A stretch of DNA of 64,000 nt from Siderastrea siderea (taxonomy: Eukaryota; Cnidaria; Anthozoa; Scleractinia; Rhizangiidae): positions 1,240,001-1,304,000 of the forward strand of contig OZ034976.1 in the NCBI GenBank assembly GCA_964030785.1, given 5' to 3'. The notes under the pieces are model-generated. The model searched no databases. It was not told the DNA's origin and saw only the letters and a program-made list of their open reading frames with translations. Made by a program: the position numbers and the translations under genes. Within the stretch, counting starts at the first letter, position 1, and each line of letters begins with the position of its first letter. Shown piece after piece: positions 63,999-64,000 of this stretch.

Positions 63999-64000
63999 GG

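Larger units (their letters stand above)
1..64000 (-). repeat. 120-bp tandem array encoding 40-residue TPRs
   Basis: Every position belongs to a head-to-tail array with a 120-bp period (about 533 units). On the minus strand a unit reads G1-K-A-Y-G-N-L7-G8-N-A-Y11-H-S-L-G15-R-F17-Q-E-A20-I-E-F-H, then NKHLSISKEVGDKAGE as the rest of helix B and the loop. L7, G8, Y11, G15, F17 and A20 are the TPR framework. The 40-residue length and the KEVGDKAGEG linker match the LGN/Pins and TTC28-like class. Two unit types largely alternate, DK (usually GKAYGN) and DR (usually GFAYCN), giving a 240-bp dimer. Most units keep GAATTC (codons EF) and many keep AAGCTT (codons KAY) and CCTAGG (codons LG). No unique DNA interrupts the array. 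The TPR identity is secure; the cnidarian origin is inferred. Confidence 0.95.
34069..64000. repeat. ~34-kb higher-order repeat, copy 2 (cut by window end)
   Basis: Blocks A, N, C, A, L, C', A, L, A, N', A, N follow in the same order as in copy 1, and the last N block runs off the window. Lengths match exactly for C (1799), N' (4319) and the A cassettes (479). C' is one base longer than in copy 1 because it lacks the deletion at 16227. The L blocks differ by whole 120-bp units: 7559 here against 9359, and 6119 against 5879. Copy 2 carries an extra A cassette at 61313-61792 and a 480-bp duplication at 47101-48060. The S block of copy 1 would fall beyond 64000. Confidence 0.8.

Noticed and set aside
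1..64000. CRISPR array
   Set aside because: Repeats are directly adjacent 120-bp units without unique spacers, and they translate as TPRs.
1..64000. Non-coding satellite DNA
   Set aside because: The higher-order structure is satellite-like, but substitutions preserve a 40-residue TPR frame over thousands of codons, with changes at groove positions and almost no stops outside shared lesions.
1..64000. TPR-CHAT or NLR-type immune gene
   Set aside because: Such fusions exist for this TPR class, but no CHAT, NB-ARC, death-fold or GoLoco sequence is present in the window, so the call is not supported here.

Overview
The whole 64 kb window is one thing: a tandem array of a 120-bp unit, about 533 copies, read on the minus strand as a 40-residue tetratricopeptide repeat (TPR). 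No unique sequence, RNA gene, mobile element, promoter, UTR or recognisable intron was seen at any point. The core of the unit reads like NLGNAYHSLGRFQEAIEFH, with the TPR signature L7-G8-Y11-G15-F17-A20. The 40-residue spacing and the KEVGDKAGEG linker are those of the LGN/Pins (GPSM) and TTC28-like TPRs, not the canonical 34-residue spacing. Large arrays of this type are multi-copy in anthozoan cnidarians (corals, sea anemones). That is my best guess for the source, by inference only; a lancelet, a sponge or a TPR-rich cyanobacterium cannot be excluded. The consensus unit is about 43% GC.

Layout. The array is built of blocks separated by 24 copies of one junction, a unit reading YYSLG next to a 1-base deletion (gagttgc instead of gagattgc) that shifts the reading frame. 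Naming blocks by length and content, the left-to-right order is: A (254), N (733), C (3972), A (5771), L (6250), C' (15609), A (17167), L (17646), A (23525), N' (24004), N (28323), S (32163), then again A (34322), N (34801), C (38521), A (40320), L (40799), C' (48358), A (49917), L (50396), A (56515), N' (56994), A (61313), N (61792 to the end). The order repeats, so the window holds nearly two copies of a ~34 kb higher-order repeat, which itself contains nested tandem duplications (480 bp, 1080 bp, 2760 bp).

Coding state. The minus strand is open between junctions, giving frames of up to 3129, 2529, 2049 and 1969 codons (78, 63, 51 and 49 TPRs). Each begins and ends at a frame-shifting junction, and none starts with ATG: the entry codon is TTG at the junction. 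The only in-frame ATGs noticed in the window are those in the KEMGDK unit. Other breaks are a CAA-to-TAA stop at the same site in six N/N' blocks, a TAT-to-TAA stop in both N' blocks, two +1 insertions in a T7 run, one 1-base deletion and two private stops. So this is either the decayed or frame-broken interior of a giant TPR gene or gene cluster, whose N-terminus would lie beyond position 64000 and C-terminus before position 1, or an array whose small lesions are partly assembly errors. Because the lesions sit on block-specific variant units and are shared between the 34-kb copies, most look like real, duplicated variants.

Function. TPR superhelices are protein-binding scaffolds. Here the residues that vary between units fall mainly at TPR positions 2, 5, 9, 12 and 13, the helix-A face that lines the ligand groove, while structural positions are nearly fixed. 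This suggests a diversified recognition array. No effector, nucleotide-binding, GoLoco or CHAT domain is encoded in the window.
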